From Deltaproteobacteria bacterium (lineage in GTDB: Bacteria > Desulfobacterota > Desulfovibrionia > Desulfovibrionales > Desulfovibrionaceae), in assembly GCA_031285295.1 (NCBI GenBank), contig JAITWK010000039.1, positions 119,104 to 183,103 of the forward strand: DNA of 64,000 nt, in the 5' to 3' direction. Below are positions 41,973 to 51,714 of the stretch, piece by piece (the stretch's first letter is position 1; each line of letters starts with the position of its first letter). The position numbers were made by a program, and so were the translations under genes. The notes beneath the pieces were generated by a model, which saw nothing but the letters and a program-made list of their open reading frames with translations, made no database searches and had not been told where the DNA came from.

Positions 41973-42239
41973 CTAGGCGGCAATGCCGTTCACGAACTTG
42001 GAAAGACGCGAAACCTTGCGGGCGGCGTTTTTCCAGTGCACGGTACCCTTGCTGGCGGCCTTGTCGATAACGGACTTGGCAGCGGTAAGAGCCTGGGCGG
42101 CGCGTTCGGTGTCCTTGGCCAGCACGGCAGTACGGACTTCTTTCACGGCGTTTTTCACGCGGCTGCGCATGGCGCGGTTGCGTGCGGCCCTTTCCAGGCT
42201 CTGTTTGTGACGTTTGATAGCGGACTTGTGATTAGCCAA
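41973..42239 (-). CDS. rpsT: 30S ribosomal protein S20
   Basis: 88 aa, Lys/Arg-rich helical bundle ([20 protein letters not shown], then [23 protein letters not shown]), canonical for S20. It stands alone between a strong terminator and an extragenic element. Confidence 0.96.
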   Translation of the reverse strand: MANHKSAIKRHKQSLERAARNRAMRSRVKNAVKEVRTAVLAKDTERAAQALTAAKSVIDKAASKGTVHWKNAARKVSRLSKFVNGIAA

Positions 42240-42377
42240 GGTATCCTCCAGGAAACAAAATCGGATATTTACGATAAACCGGCAAAGCCGGACAAAACTC
42301 GAACGACAAAACGAAAAGAGCTAGTTACAGGCAGCCGCCATCAATGTCAATCAATAATTTGAGCAATCCACAACAAA

Positions 42378-42502
42378 GTAGCGCCTGATTTTTTCGTCAG
42401 ACAAGGAAGGCAAGTTTTTTGCGACGGGAGTGTACTCTTTTGGTACTCGACAGGAGCAAAAAACGATGCCTGACGCAGTATCACGGAAAAAGCAGGCGCT
42501 AC
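42378..42502. repeat. extragenic palindromic element, copy D (125 bp, inverted orientation)
   Basis: Ends GTAGCGCCTG (42378-42387) and CAGGCGCTAC (42493-42502) are perfect inverses. Its reverse complement aligns with copy A along the full length, including CTGCGTCAG, CTCCTGTC, GAGTACACTCCC and CTTCCTTG. Compared with copy A the terminal arms have changed on both sides in step. It abuts the adk stop codon. Confidence 0.8.
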
Positions 42503-43173
42503 TACACGAGTTCCTTGAGGAGTTTTTCCTTAACCGTGCCAATATCGCCGCGCCCATCCAGCACAATGTAGCGGGTTTTGCCTTCGGCGGCCAGCTTCTT
42601 GTAAAAATAGGCGGCGGCCAGGGTGCCGTTTTGCTCATCGTAGTAAATGTTGTGGCGCTTATCAATGGCGTTTTCGTCCTGGTCGTCGGATCTGGCCGAA
42701 AGAGCCTGGCCGCAGACGCGGCATTTGTCGCCCTCAGGCTTGATAGCTTCGATAAAAATGTTGTTCGGGTGGTTGGGGTTGCCCGCGCAGATGCGGCGGC
42801 CCATGATGCGGTTTTTGGCATCCTGGCGCGGCAACTGGATTTCCACCACATAATCGAGCTTCAGGCCGGATTTTTGCAAAGCTTCCCAAAGCCGTTCGGA
42901 TTGGGCCGGGTTGCGCGGGAAACCATCCAGCAGCCAGCCTTCGTCCTTATGGGCCTGCAAGGTTTCCAGCACCATGGGGATGGTGATTTCGTCCGGCACC
43001 AGATCGCCACGATCCATATAAGCCTTGGCCTGCTTGCCGAGCGGGGTTCCCTTGCCGATATGCTCGCGAAAGATCCCGCCCGATTCGATATGGGCCAGAT
43101 GATATTTATCCTTGAGCAGAGTGCCCTGGGTTCCCTTGCCGCTGCCGTTGGGGCCGAAGATGATGATATTCAT
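42502..43173 (-). CDS. adk: adenylate kinase
   Basis: 223 aa. P-loop FGPNGSGKGTQ (residues 6-16), DGFPRNPAQ (substrate Arg), and a long LID with cysteines RRICAGNP...CRVCGQ, suggesting a zinc-type LID. It interconverts AMP, ADP and ATP. The start ATG at 43173 has GGAT upstream. Confidence 0.95.
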   Translation of the reverse strand: MNIIIFGPNGSGKGTQGTLLKDKYHLAHIESGGIFREHIGKGTPLGKQAKAYMDRGDLVPDEITIPMVLETLQAHKDEGWLLDGFPRNPAQSERLWEALQKSGLKLDYVVEIQLPRQDAKNRIMGRRICAGNPNHPNNIFIEAIKPEGDKCRVCGQALSARSDDQDENAIDKRHNIYYDEQNGTLAAAYFYKKLAAEGKTRYIVLDGRGDIGTVKEKLLKELV

Positions 43174-43236
43174 GAGTTCATCCTTTAAATTAAATAGCGT
43201 GAATTGACGGCAGTATAATCCAATCAGACCGGAAAA

Positions 43237-44454
43237 TCACCCCTTGCGGGCAAAAAACTTTATAGAGCCATGTTCGATCACGGCCAGTTTGCCGCCGGGG
43301 AATTGCAGCCGCGCTTTGCCGCGCCCGGCTTCCCAGGCCCGGTCCAGAGCCATAAGGTTGGACAAAAGCGGCTGCCCCGGTCCCAGACGTTCCAGAGCGG
43401 CTTTGCACAGGCGCAGACGCAGGGCTTTGGGCAATGAACGCAGCTTGGTCTTGCTCAGAATCAGATCCGGAGAATTTGGCTGGGCAGACTGCGCGGCATC
43501 AATTGTTGCATGCAGGCTAACATCAGGCGCAACAGCAATACCAGCAGCCAGCGTTGCGTCAGGCCTAACGTCAAGATTTTCAGCCAATGTTGCGTCAAGC
43601 GCAACGTCGAGATCGGCAGCCAACGTTGCGTCGAGAGCAACGTCAAGCCGGGCCAGTTGCCAGAGATCCGCCGCGCGATCAAGAAAGGAAGGGTTTTCCG
43701 CCAGAAACAGCGGCAGTATGCTGGCCCGCACCCGGTTGCGCAGATAGGCTTGATCCTCGTTCATCGGATCTTTTAGCCAGTCCTGGCCGATGGAAGTAAG
43801 AAAATCTTCCAGACGCTGGCGGGAAACCAGCAGCAACGGACGCAGAATGCGTTTTTGCGCGTTCACGGCGGTCATGCCGCCCAAAGCGGGCCAGCCGCTG
43901 CCGCGCAAAAGGCGCATCAGGATATCTTCGGCCAGGTCATTAAGCTGATGTCCGGTAAGAATCCAGCGATCCACTTTGGAATCTATCTCGGAGCGTCCGG
44001 CATCCAGCCAAAAATCCGCTTTGCCGGAAGCGCTTTGGTCGTTGGAGGCGCAGTCGGTCAATTCGGCAAAAAAGCGCAGTCTGGCTTCACGTCCGGCTGT
44101 TTCGGCCCCAAGCTTTTCCGTATCGGCCAGGGCGGCAACATCCATCCGCCGCGAGTAGCAGGGCAGGCCATGAGCGGCGGCCAGACGCACGGCCTCATCC
44201 AGTTCGGCGGCGGAAGTAGGGCGCAGGGCATGATCCAGATGGGCCAGAGCCAAGGCGCAGCCCAGGCGCGGGGCCAGGGCCAGCATGATGAAGAACAGGG
44301 CTTTGGAATCCGCCCCGCCGGAATAGGCCAGGACCAGTTCTTTGCCCGTAAGTGTAATCCCGGCCTCCGCCGCCTGTTCCAGAAGGAATTTTTCCACTTC
44401 CAGGCAGAGGCGGGCGGATTGCGGTACGAGTGATTGCAGCGTGAATGTATTCAT
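43237..44454 (-). CDS. tilS: tRNA(Ile)-lysidine synthase
   Basis: 405 aa. PP-loop LAYSGGADSKALFFIM (near 45), HLDHALRP, GHQLNDLAEDILMRLLRG and RNRVRASILPLF are family signatures. It modifies C34 of the AUA-reading tRNA-Ile. Between the catalytic part and the C-terminal domain lies a tandem run of 12-residue units (LDVALDATLAAD, LDVALDATLAEN, LDVRPDATLAAG, IAVAPDVSLHAT), absent from typical TilS, which appears to be an in-frame microsatellite-type expansion. Confidence 0.92.
   Translation of the reverse strand: MNTFTLQSLVPQSARLCLEVEKFLLEQAAEAGITLTGKELVLAYSGGADSKALFFIMLALAPRLGCALALAHLDHALRPTSAAELDEAVRLAAAHGLPCYSRRMDVAALADTEKLGAETAGREARLRFFAELTDCASNDQSASGKADFWLDAGRSEIDSKVDRWILTGHQLNDLAEDILMRLLRGSGWPALGGMTAVNAQKRILRPLLLVSRQRLEDFLTSIGQDWLKDPMNEDQAYLRNRVRASILPLFLAENPSFLDRAADLWQLARLDVALDATLAADLDVALDATLAENLDVRPDATLAAGIAVAPDVSLHATIDAAQSAQPNSPDLILSKTKLRSLPKALRLRLCKAALERLGPGQPLLSNLMALDRAWEAGRGKARLQFPGGKLAVIEHGSIKFFARKG
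43495..43650. repeat. 36-bp in-frame tandem repeat inside tilS
   Basis: Units start near 43567, 43603 and 43639 with a more diverged copy before them. Each 36-bp unit adds 12 residues to TilS and keeps the frame. Confidence 0.8.
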
Positions 44455-44462
44455 TTTGAGGG

Positions 44463-44508
44463 GGGCTGGGGGGAATCATTCCCCCTCGCAGGGGCCGCGC
44501 CCCCAGCC
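44463..44508. repeat. GC-rich extragenic palindrome
   Basis: GGCTGGGG...CCCCAGCC as outer arms with an inner GGGGGAATCATTCCCCC hairpin, in the 87-bp spacer between tilS and the HerA-like gene. It may act as the terminator of the HerA-like gene or be a dispersed repeat; no second copy is seen in this window. Confidence 0.6.
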
Positions 44509-44541
44509 GCCGGAGGCAATATTTTAAAGTGCGACATGATC

Positions 44542-46143
44542 TTAGCGCCCGCCGCGCTTGAAAAAAGATCCCAACAGCTGACGAGCCAGCGGCACCACAA
44601 CGGATTTGGCCGTGTTGGACCAGAAGCGTTTTTGCTGCTCGGCGGCGCGTTTTTCTTCTTTTTCTTGAGCGATTCTCTCTTTTTCCGCTGCTTTTTCCCT
44701 GGCTAATCTTTCTTTTTCTTCCGCTTTTTCTTTGGCCAAACGTTCCTTTTCCGCCGCCTTCTCCCGAATCAGCCTTTCTTTTTCCTCAATTTCCGCCCGG
44801 GCGGCGGCTTCCTTGGCCTCGGCATCCTGACGGCTGCGTTCCTGCAAGGTTTCGTAAGCCGATTGGTTGTCGCGAGATTCGGAATAATGGCGATAAATAA
44901 AGGATTTTTGCAGCCGCTCTTGTCTGGCTGCCGCGTCGAGCGGCCCCACCTGACCTTGCGGCGGCAGAATCAGCGCCCGTTCCACCGGGCAGGGCGCACC
45001 TTTTTCATCCAGAAAGGAGACCAACGCTTCGCCAGTGCCAAGCTCGGTAATGGCTGTTTGCGTATCAAAGGCCGGGTTGGGCCTGAAAGAGCGGGCTGCG
45101 GCCTTGAGCGCCTTCTGATCGCTGGGCGTATAGGCGCGCAGGGCATGCTGCACCCGGTTGCCCAACTGTCCCAGAACCGAATCCGGCAGATCCGCCGGGC
45201 TTTGGGAAATGAAATAGATGCCCACACCCTTGGAGCGGATCAGGCGCACTACTTTTTCCACGTTTTCCAGCAGCACTTTAGGCGCGTCGTTGAACAGAAG
45301 ATGCGCTTCGTCAAAAAAGAAGACCAGCTTGGGCTTTTCCGCATCGCCGACTTCGGGCAGGCTGTTAAACAGCGCGTTCATTAGCCAGAGCAGAAAGGTG
45401 GTATAAAGCCGGGGCGAGTTCATGAGCTTGTCGGCGGCCAGGATGTTGATCACACCTTTGCCGCCTTCGGTTTGCAGCAGGTCGTCGATATTCAGGCAGG
45501 GTTCGCCAAAAAAGGCTTCGGCCCCGTCGTGCTCCAGGGCGGTCAGGCCGCGCTGGATGGCCCCAACGCTGGCCACGGAGATATTGCCGTAGCCAGTGGC
45601 GTATTTATCCTTGTTGTTGCCAACGTATTCCAGAATTTTTTGCAAATCCTTGAGGTCGGTGAGGGCCAGTTGCTCGTCAGCCGCGATTTTGAAAACCACG
45701 GCAAGCACCGCGCTTTGCGTATCGTTAAGATTAAGCAGGCGGCTGAGGAGCAGATGCCCCATATCGCTTACTCTCGCCCGTACCGGAGCGCCCTGTTGGC
45801 CGAAAACGTCCCAGAACTCTACCGGGAAGGCCTGAAAAGCGAAGCCGCGTTCCTTCAAGCCCCAGGTTTCGACACGCTTGGCCACGCTTTCTTTGTTGCC
45901 GCCCGGCGCGGCCACGCCGGAAAGGTCGCCTTTGATGTCAGCCGCAAAAACCGGCACGCCCATCTGGCTGAAAGTTTCGGCCATGGTTTGCAGCGTTACG
46001 GTTTTGCCGGTGCCGGTGGCTCCGGTAATCAGACCGTGGCGGTTGGCCATGCCGGGGAGCAGGCAAATATTGCGGAAGGATGCGCCGTCAGCCGGGGTAA
46101 CCGGAGCAAGGGCGATCAGGGCGTTTTTGTCGTTATCAAACAT
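44542..46143 (-). CDS. HerA-like ATPase, DUF853 (YjgR) family
   Basis: 533 aa. Walker [15 protein letters not shown] (about residues 38-51), Walker B-like [14 protein letters not shown] seen as [12 protein letters not shown], and [27 protein letters not shown] match the DUF853 helicase/NTPase family of unknown role. The C-terminal 120 residues are a highly charged coiled coil built from repeated [20 protein letters not shown] units, then a basic tail ([12 protein letters not shown]). It lies 39 bp downstream of hslU. Confidence 0.85.
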   Translation of the reverse strand: MFDNDKNALIALAPVTPADGASFRNICLLPGMANRHGLITGATGTGKTVTLQTMAETFSQMGVPVFAADIKGDLSGVAAPGGNKESVAKRVETWGLKERGFAFQAFPVEFWDVFGQQGAPVRARVSDMGHLLLSRLLNLNDTQSAVLAVVFKIAADEQLALTDLKDLQKILEYVGNNKDKYATGYGNISVASVGAIQRGLTALEHDGAEAFFGEPCLNIDDLLQTEGGKGVINILAADKLMNSPRLYTTFLLWLMNALFNSLPEVGDAEKPKLVFFFDEAHLLFNDAPKVLLENVEKVVRLIRSKGVGIYFISQSPADLPDSVLGQLGNRVQHALRAYTPSDQKALKAAARSFRPNPAFDTQTAITELGTGEALVSFLDEKGAPCPVERALILPPQGQVGPLDAAARQERLQKSFIYRHYSESRDNQSAYETLQERSRQDAEAKEAAARAEIEEKERLIREKAAEKERLAKEKAEEKERLAREKAAEKERIAQEKEEKRAAEQQKRFWSNTAKSVVVPLARQLLGSFFKRGGR

Positions 46144-46182
46144 GCAGCACCTGCTTTTCTGTCATCACGGGCGTGTTGGTTT

Positions 46183-47574
46183 TTATAAAATGAATCTGGT
46201 CAAATCAACGTCGGTTTCCACATCCTTGAGCTGCGAACGCACATAGACCGGGTCAACGGTGAGCTTGTGGCCCTGCATGTCCGGCGCGTTGAAGGAAAGC
46301 TCGGCCAGGATTTTTTCCATGATCGTATACAGGCGGCGGGCGCCGATGTTTTCGGTCTGGCGGTTCACACTTTCCGCAAAGGCGGCGATTTCTTCCAGCG
46401 CTTCCCGGCTGAACTCAACTTCCACTTCCTCGGTGCCGAGCAGGGCGGTATACTGGATGGTCAGGGCGTTATGCGGCTCGGTGAGGATGCGTAAAAAATC
46501 CTCTTTGTTCAGGGCTTTCAGTTCCACGCGCAAGGGAAAGCGCCCCTGCAATTCGGGCATGAGGTCCGATGGCTTGCTGAAATGAAAGGCCCCGGCCGCT
46601 ATGAACAGGATATGATCTGTGCGGACCGAACCGTATTTGGTGCTGACCACGCTGCCTTCCACAATGGGCAGGATGTCGCGCTGCACTCCCTGGCGGGAAA
46701 CGTCGGTTCCGCTTTTGCCGCCGCCTTCGGGCGAGGCGATTTTATCGATTTCGTCCAGAAAGACGATGCCGGTCTGCTCCACGCGTTCGCGGGCGGTTTC
46801 CACCACTTTATCCTGATCCACCAGACGTTCGCTTTCCTCTTGCAGAAGGATTTCGTAAGCCTCGCGGATTTTAAAATGGCGGCGCTTGCGCTTGTTGGGG
46901 AACATCTTGCCGAAAACATCCTTGAACTGGCTGCCCATCTGCTCCATGCCGGGCATGCCCATGATTTCGATCTGCGGCCCCTGGTTCACCTCTACTTCCA
47001 TTTCCACTTCGCGGCTGTCCAGGCGACCGGCCCGCCACATGGCGCGAAATTTTTCCCGGGTGTCGTCCGGTTTGGTATAGTGATCTTCCAGCCTGGCCGG
47101 GCTTCCGTCACCACTGGCGATAAAATCGGTGTGCGACTTTCCACTTCCGGCCGCGCCGCCGGGCAGCAGCAAGTCCAGCAACCGCTCCTCGGCTTTGCCT
47201 TCGGCCTGGGCGCGTACCAGTTCGCTTTGCTCGGCGCGTACCATGTTTACGCCGATTTCCATGAGGTCGCGGATCATGGATTCTACATCGCGGCCAACAT
47301 AGCCTACCTCGGTGTATTTGGTGGCTTCAACCTTGATGAAGGGCGCGGCGCAAAGCTTGGCCAGCCGCCGGGCGATTTCCGTTTTACCCACGCCGGTAGG
47401 GCCAATCATGATGATGTTCTTGGGCGTGACTTCTTCCCGGAGATCCGCCGTAAGTTGCTGGCGTCGCCAGCGGTTGCGCATGGCGATGGCCACCATGCGC
47501 TTGGCCTCCTGCTGGCCCACGATGTATTTGTCGAGTTCGGCTACTATTTGCCGGGGAGTGAGAGTTGTGCTCAT
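46183..47574 (-). CDS. hslU: ATP-dependent protease ATPase subunit HslU
   Basis: 463 aa AAA+ unfoldase. [21 protein letters not shown], Walker [16 protein letters not shown], the [18 protein letters not shown] pore region, Walker [13 protein letters not shown], and the end DVDLTRFIL that inserts into HslV. The partner hslV is not adjacent: degP lies upstream, 21 bp away. HslV must be encoded elsewhere. Confidence 0.96.
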   Translation of the reverse strand: MSTTLTPRQIVAELDKYIVGQQEAKRMVAIAMRNRWRRQQLTADLREEVTPKNIIMIGPTGVGKTEIARRLAKLCAAPFIKVEATKYTEVGYVGRDVESMIRDLMEIGVNMVRAEQSELVRAQAEGKAEERLLDLLLPGGAAGSGKSHTDFIASGDGSPARLEDHYTKPDDTREKFRAMWRAGRLDSREVEMEVEVNQGPQIEIMGMPGMEQMGSQFKDVFGKMFPNKRKRRHFKIREAYEILLQEESERLVDQDKVVETARERVEQTGIVFLDEIDKIASPEGGGKSGTDVSRQGVQRDILPIVEGSVVSTKYGSVRTDHILFIAAGAFHFSKPSDLMPELQGRFPLRVELKALNKEDFLRILTEPHNALTIQYTALLGTEEVEVEFSREALEEIAAFAESVNRQTENIGARRLYTIMEKILAELSFNAPDMQGHKLTVDPVYVRSQLKDVETDVDLTRFIL

Positions 47575-47595
47575 TTAATTTACCAATTTATTTGC

Positions 47596-49146
47596 TTACT
47601 TGTTATCTTTGGAATCCATTTCAATCGAGCGGATAAATTGCTGCCCGTTGCGGCTGATCCGCAGCATGATCGCCCCTTGCCTGTCGGCCATGGCCCGCAC
47701 TTCCTTGTTGAATTCATCCATGCTCTTTACCGGTTTGCGGCCAACGGCAAGGATCACGTCGCCTCGCAGCAATCCGGCTTTGCGGGCCAGCTTGGAGGGA
47801 TCAACCTGCAATATGAGCAACCCGCCCTGCTTGGGATCCAGTTGCAGACGCGCGGCTTCCTGCTCGGTGAGCGGGCGCATGTTCAGGCCGAGAGTATCGC
47901 CGGTATCCGGTTTGCCCGGCTTGCTCGACTCGGCCTCGGCCTGATCGCTGTTACGCTCGGCCAGGGTGATTTTTTTGCTCAGGCTCTTGCCATCGCGCCA
48001 GATTTCCACTTCCACGCTTTCAGAGGGCTTTTTGCCCGCAATAATACGCATCAGCTCGTCGGAACTGGCAATCTCCCGGCCATCGACTTTAAGCACCACG
48101 TCGCCCGGCTCCAGTCCGGCCTTTTCCGCAGGCTGGCCGGGAATCAGCCCGCCAATGAGCGCGCCGCCTTCCTTGGGCAGGCCCAGGGCTTTGGCCGTGG
48201 CCTGATCAACGTTTTGGATGCTTACGCCGAGCCAGCCCCGGCTGACTTTGCGGTCGGATTTAAGGTCGTCGATAATCTTCGCGGCCAGGGTGGAGGGGAT
48301 GGCGAAGCCAATGCCCTGACCCTGGGCGACGATGGCGGTGTTGATGCCGATAACCCGGCCATCCATGTTCAGCAGGGGGCCGCCGCTGTTACCGGGGTTG
48401 ATCGAAGCATCGGTTTGCAGAAAGCGCACCAGGGCGTTGGAACCGATGTTACGGAATTTGGCCGAGAGGATACCGGCGGTAACCGTGTGATCCAGGCCGA
48501 AGGGGTTGCCAATGGCCACCACCCATTCGCCGACCTCGATTTTGTCGGAATCGCCAAAAGCGATGAAGGGCAGGGGCTTTTCCGCGTCGATTTTAAGCAG
48601 GGCCAGGTCGGTTTCCTTGTCCGTGCCAATAACTTGGGCCTCGTAGGAAATTTCCTTGCTGTCGTCGTCGCTGCCAAAATTTACCCGGATGACTTCGGCC
48701 CCGTCAACCACATGGTTGTTGGTAACGATGTAACCATCGGCGGAAATAATAAAGCCGGAACCAAGCGAGGTTTGCTTGCGCTGTTGGGGTTCGGCTTGCC
48801 TGCCGCCGTCAAAGGGGCCGAAAAATTCGTCATCAAAAGGATTGCCAAAGGGGCTGCCGCGAAACATTTCCGGCCCGAAGGGGAAGGGCATGGCGCGCAT
48901 GTTGGCGGTTCTTTCGGTGCTGATGTTTACCACGGCTGGCCCGGCTTGCTTGACCAGCAGCCGAAAATCCGGCCGGGGCATCATGCCGTGTATTTTATCG
49001 GGAATTCCGGCGATGGAGTTGCCGAACTCATCCAGGCTTTCCAAAGCGGCCCGGCCCGCCCCGGCGATATCGGCGGCCTGCCCCGCGCCGTTTATGGACA
49101 AGGTAAGGACGAGAGAGAAGAACAGAATTTTAATTGCTTGTTTCAT
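47596..49146 (-). CDS. degP: periplasmic serine endoprotease, DegP/Do family
   Basis: 516 aa with a signal peptide (KILFFSLVLTLSINGAGQA). Catalytic triad in VTNNHVVDGAEVI (His), DLALLKIDAEKPL (Asp) and NPGNSGGPLLNMDG (Ser). Two PDZ domains follow (GWLGVSIQNVDQ..., and PKQGGLLILQVDPSKLARKAGL). It degrades or refolds misfolded envelope proteins. Confidence 0.95.
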   Translation of the reverse strand: MKQAIKILFFSLVLTLSINGAGQAADIAGAGRAALESLDEFGNSIAGIPDKIHGMMPRPDFRLLVKQAGPAVVNISTERTANMRAMPFPFGPEMFRGSPFGNPFDDEFFGPFDGGRQAEPQQRKQTSLGSGFIISADGYIVTNNHVVDGAEVIRVNFGSDDDSKEISYEAQVIGTDKETDLALLKIDAEKPLPFIAFGDSDKIEVGEWVVAIGNPFGLDHTVTAGILSAKFRNIGSNALVRFLQTDASINPGNSGGPLLNMDGRVIGINTAIVAQGQGIGFAIPSTLAAKIIDDLKSDRKVSRGWLGVSIQNVDQATAKALGLPKEGGALIGGLIPGQPAEKAGLEPGDVVLKVDGREIASSDELMRIIAGKKPSESVEVEIWRDGKSLSKKITLAERNSDQAEAESSKPGKPDTGDTLGLNMRPLTEQEAARLQLDPKQGGLLILQVDPSKLARKAGLLRGDVILAVGRKPVKSMDEFNKEVRAMADRQGAIMLRISRNGQQFIRSIEMDSKDNK

Positions 49147-49311
49147 GAACGGACTCCTGTGGACAATATGCTGATTTTTACAGGAAAAATAATTATCCCT
49201 AAGAAAAGCGCTTGATTAATGCTTCTCTAGAATAAGGTTTAGCTGGTCAAAGTAAAGTACGGATTGGCATTTTTCGGCTAGAAAAAAACTTATTGATCTC
49301 CAAAAAAAATG

Positions 49312-49340
49312 TTGACTAGTGAGCCGTAGGCATGTATTTA
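49312..49340 (+). promoter_or_regulatory. tRNA-Glu promoter
   Basis: TTGACT (49312-49317), 17-bp spacer, TATTTA (49335-49340); the tRNA starts 35 bp further on. Confidence 0.7.
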
Positions 49341-49374
49341 CCCTTTTCGCCGCAATAACAAGTGCGGCTAATGC

Positions 49375-49451
49375 GTCCCCATCGTCTAGCCGGCCCAGGA
49401 CAACGGCCTTTCACGCCGTCAGCAGGGGTTCAAATCCCCTTGGGGACGCCA
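49375..49451 (+). tRNA. gltT: tRNA-Glu (TTC anticodon), integration target
   Basis: 77 nt with acceptor GTCCCC/GGGGAC, anticodon loop CTTTCAC, T arm CAGGGGTTCAAATCCCC and encoded CCA. Its 3' 55 bases recur at 63446, marking it as the integration site of the element that follows. Confidence 0.95.
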
Positions 49452-49452
49452 A
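49397..49452. repeat. left attachment repeat (attL) in the tRNA-Glu 3' end
   Basis: 56 bp from AGGACAACGGCCTTTCACGC through CCA-A. It matches 63446-63501 at 53 of 56 positions; the differences are AG/GA in the variable loop and T/A in the acceptor-T junction. Confidence 0.85.
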
Positions 49453-49490
49453 TAAAATCAAGGACTTAGACTAGAGTCCAGTTTTTATAA

Positions 49491-49530
49491 AACGCTATGA
49501 AGTTCCAAAACTTCACAGCGTTTTTTTATT
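49491..49530 (+). terminator. terminator after tRNA-Glu
   Basis: AACGCT.TGAAGTT (from 49491) pairs with AACTTCA.AGCGTT (to 49522), one mismatch, followed by TTTTTATTTT. It ends tRNA transcription at the element boundary. Confidence 0.85.
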
Positions 49531-49558
49531 TTGAGCAAATGTAACCGCGCTCAAATGT

Positions 49559-49609
49559 AACGGTACTGTGAAGTTTAATAAACCTCATAGTACCGTTTTT
49601 TTTTGGAGG
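49559..49609 (+). terminator. second hairpin with T tract abutting the traK ribosome binding site
   Basis: ACGGTACTGTGA pairs with TCATAGTACCGT over 12 bp (one G-U), followed by nine T and then GGAGG eight bases before the traK ATG at 49616. A terminator this close to the SD box suggests that the first element gene is shielded from, or attenuated within, incoming transcripts. Confidence 0.75.
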
Positions 49610-49615
49610 TTCGAC

Positions 49616-50053
49616 ATGTTTGAAGAAGTAAAGAAATACGAAAATAAAAACCGTGCCAAAATAGAATTTCTTGCCATCAAGGACGATTGTTTAAAACTTA
49701 TATCACAAGGTTTATCCAAGCAAGCACTTTATAATTATTTTAAAGAGCTTGGTAAAATTACTATGACATATAAAACATTCGCGCTGTATCTTTCTCCAAA
49801 ATCAACACAAAATAAAACTGCAATAAAGCAAACTAAACAGGAACAACAGCAAAACAATCTGAATGTTCCGGCGCTCTCGCCTGTTCATCCAGATCCGCAA
49901 CAAAGCACCCTGGACGAACAGGCTTTACCCAAACTTGAAATAAACACTCCCAACCCCAAAGAGAATCTTGGGGTATCAAAATCAGCGTTAGACTTCGACA
50001 ACAAGCCAGATCCGAAAGAAATTTTTGGTGATTCGGACAAAAATACAAACTAA
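49616..50053 (+). CDS. traK: TraK-like relaxosome accessory protein
   Basis: 145 aa from ATG 49616 with GGAGG eight bases upstream; a GTG start further upstream would read through the terminator stem. Residues 5-65 (KKYENKNRAKIEFLAIKD, LISQGLSKQALYNYFKELGK, YKTFALYLS) resemble the oriT-binding domain of IncP TraK. The C-terminal 80 residues are Gln/Pro/Asp-rich and low in complexity. traL follows 11 bp on, as in IncP plasmids. Confidence 0.7.
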   Translation: MFEEVKKYENKNRAKIEFLAIKDDCLKLISQGLSKQALYNYFKELGKITMTYKTFALYLSPKSTQNKTAIKQTKQEQQQNNLNVPALSPVHPDPQQSTLDEQALPKLEINTPNPKENLGVSKSALDFDNKPDPKEIFGDSDKNTN

Positions 50054-50064
50054 GGAGCGGCCAC

Positions 50065-50814
50065 ATGGCAAACGTGCATTTTACACTTCAGGGCAAGGGC
50101 GGCGTGGGGAAATCGTTTGTTTCCAGCGTCATGATTCAATACCTGCTGAAACATGGTCATCAGGTCGCCAGTATCGACACTGATCCGGTCAACGCAACCT
50201 TGCACGGTTATAAAGAGTTCAAGGTGATGAATCTCAATATCATGGATGGCGACAACGTGGACGCACGTAAGTTCGATCAGGTGATGAATATGATTTTTGA
50301 TCTGAAGTCGGATCAACAGCATGTCGTTATCGACAATGGCGCCTCTTCGTTTATTCCGCTTATGAGCTACCTCAAAGAAAATAACGCGCTCCAGCTTCTC
50401 CAGGGCGAAGGGCACAAAGTTTATATGCATACAGTTATAACTGGTGGCCAAGCCATGTTGGACACCCTGAACGGCCTTAAAGCCCTCTGCGTCAACTTTC
50501 CCCAAGTTCCCATTGTGGTTTGGCTGAATCTCTACTTCGGCGAAATTGCCAATAACGGCATGTCGTTTTCCGAATTTCAAATCATCAAAAGATATCAGGA
50601 ACAATTTCACGCCGTTATCCCTATTCCGAATATGAATGAGGCTACTTTCGGCAAGGATGTTTCTGAACTGCTGGCCAGAAAAGAAACTTTTGACGCCGGG
50701 ATCAATTCTTCGCTCGGCCTCATGGTTCGGCAGCGGTTGAAAACATATTGGGGGGCGCTGGAAAAAGCAATTTCCGACTCCGGCTTTTTTAAACCTTTAG
50801 TTCCGGGGGAGTAA
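50065..50814 (+). CDS. traL: TraL-like ParA-family ATPase
   Basis: 249 aa. Deviant Walker A LQGKGGVGKSFV (residues 8-19), ASIDTDPVNATL and VVIDNGASSFIPL are typical of ParA/MinD ATPases and of IncP TraL. AAGGAG lies before ATG 50065. It sits between TraK and a protein in the TraM position, the RP4 order. Confidence 0.85.
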   Translation: MANVHFTLQGKGGVGKSFVSSVMIQYLLKHGHQVASIDTDPVNATLHGYKEFKVMNLNIMDGDNVDARKFDQVMNMIFDLKSDQQHVVIDNGASSFIPLMSYLKENNALQLLQGEGHKVYMHTVITGGQAMLDTLNGLKALCVNFPQVPIVVWLNLYFGEIANNGMSFSEFQIIKRYQEQFHAVIPIPNMNEATFGKDVSELLARKETFDAGINSSLGLMVRQRLKTYWGALEKAISDSGFFKPLVPGE

Positions 50815-50819
50815 AGCAA

Positions 50820-51689
50820 ATGCCTGTAACAAAGCCTGATTCTGAAATTGATTCCGATCCGAGGATGAAAAAGTGGCGGAATGAGATGATCGCTTCGGAA
50901 GCGTTTATTTCCGCAGTGGATAAGGAAGAAAATAAGCTGGGGCAACGATTGCCGGAACGATACGGCTATTCTGATCTATTGAAACTCTTTGATCTCACGC
51001 ATGGCCCTGACGATACGCCGGACATACACCTAAAAAGAATTGTTGAGGCGTCCGCCTTCCTCAAACTTTGTTACCGTAACGAATTTCTGGACGATTGCGT
51101 CTGTCGTGGCGTGGAGCCGGAAGCCCTGGAAGAATTTGGTTACATCATGCCGCCAGGGGACATTGAGCGGGTTTATATGTGGGCAATAACTTTTGTATGC
51201 GGTTGCAGTAGACAAGATGTGAAAAATCTTTACGCGCTCGGTGTGGTTGAAACTCTTGAATGGCTGTCTAGCACTAGCAGCGAGAGTGCGCCGGATTATC
51301 TTTACGAAACGTTGTCCCATGAGACCCCCGCCCAACTGGACGCCTCGGCTAGCCCGATGAACGCCGCCGACTCCGCCGAAGCTGTGAGCGAGGCGCAACC
51401 GTCCGGCAACACCTCCATATCCCGCAAACTTCTGAACTCGCTTAAGCCTGCCGCTTTTGCGTCTTCAGTTTGTGCCGCCCTGGGGATTTCATCCATGAGC
51501 GCCACTTTTCGGATCAGCGATTTGCTGAATGAAAAAAAATATCCTGATGATAAGCTGCTCGGCCTGTTTTACCCGGGCGGGGATCTTCGTGAGTGGGTGA
51601 AGGATTTAACGCAAGCTGATCAGGCTATCGGCCTACGCAAGCATTTGCGTGTGCTGCAAAAATCCGGGCAGCGGAAAATTACCTACTAA
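50820..51689 (+). CDS. conserved hypothetical protein in the TraM position
   Basis: 289 aa, soluble, no family recognised. It begins MPVTKPDSEIDSDPRMKKWR. The middle (about 155-200) is an Ala/Ser-rich linker, and the C-terminal part has MSATFRISDLLNEKKYPDDK and a Leu/Lys-rich end. Five bases separate it from traL, so they are co-transcribed; the RP4 counterpart in this place is TraM. Confidence 0.6.
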   Translation: MPVTKPDSEIDSDPRMKKWRNEMIASEAFISAVDKEENKLGQRLPERYGYSDLLKLFDLTHGPDDTPDIHLKRIVEASAFLKLCYRNEFLDDCVCRGVEPEALEEFGYIMPPGDIERVYMWAITFVCGCSRQDVKNLYALGVVETLEWLSSTSSESAPDYLYETLSHETPAQLDASASPMNAADSAEAVSEAQPSGNTSISRKLLNSLKPAAFASSVCAALGISSMSATFRISDLLNEKKYPDDKLLGLFYPGGDLREWVKDLTQADQAIGLRKHLRVLQKSGQRKITY

Positions 51690-51714
51690 CCCTAAAAACC
51701 GGAAGGTAAGCGAA

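Noticed and set aside
46183..47574. Loss of hslV as a notable defect
   Set aside because: hslV is simply not adjacent; it may be elsewhere in the genome, and absence cannot be judged from this window.
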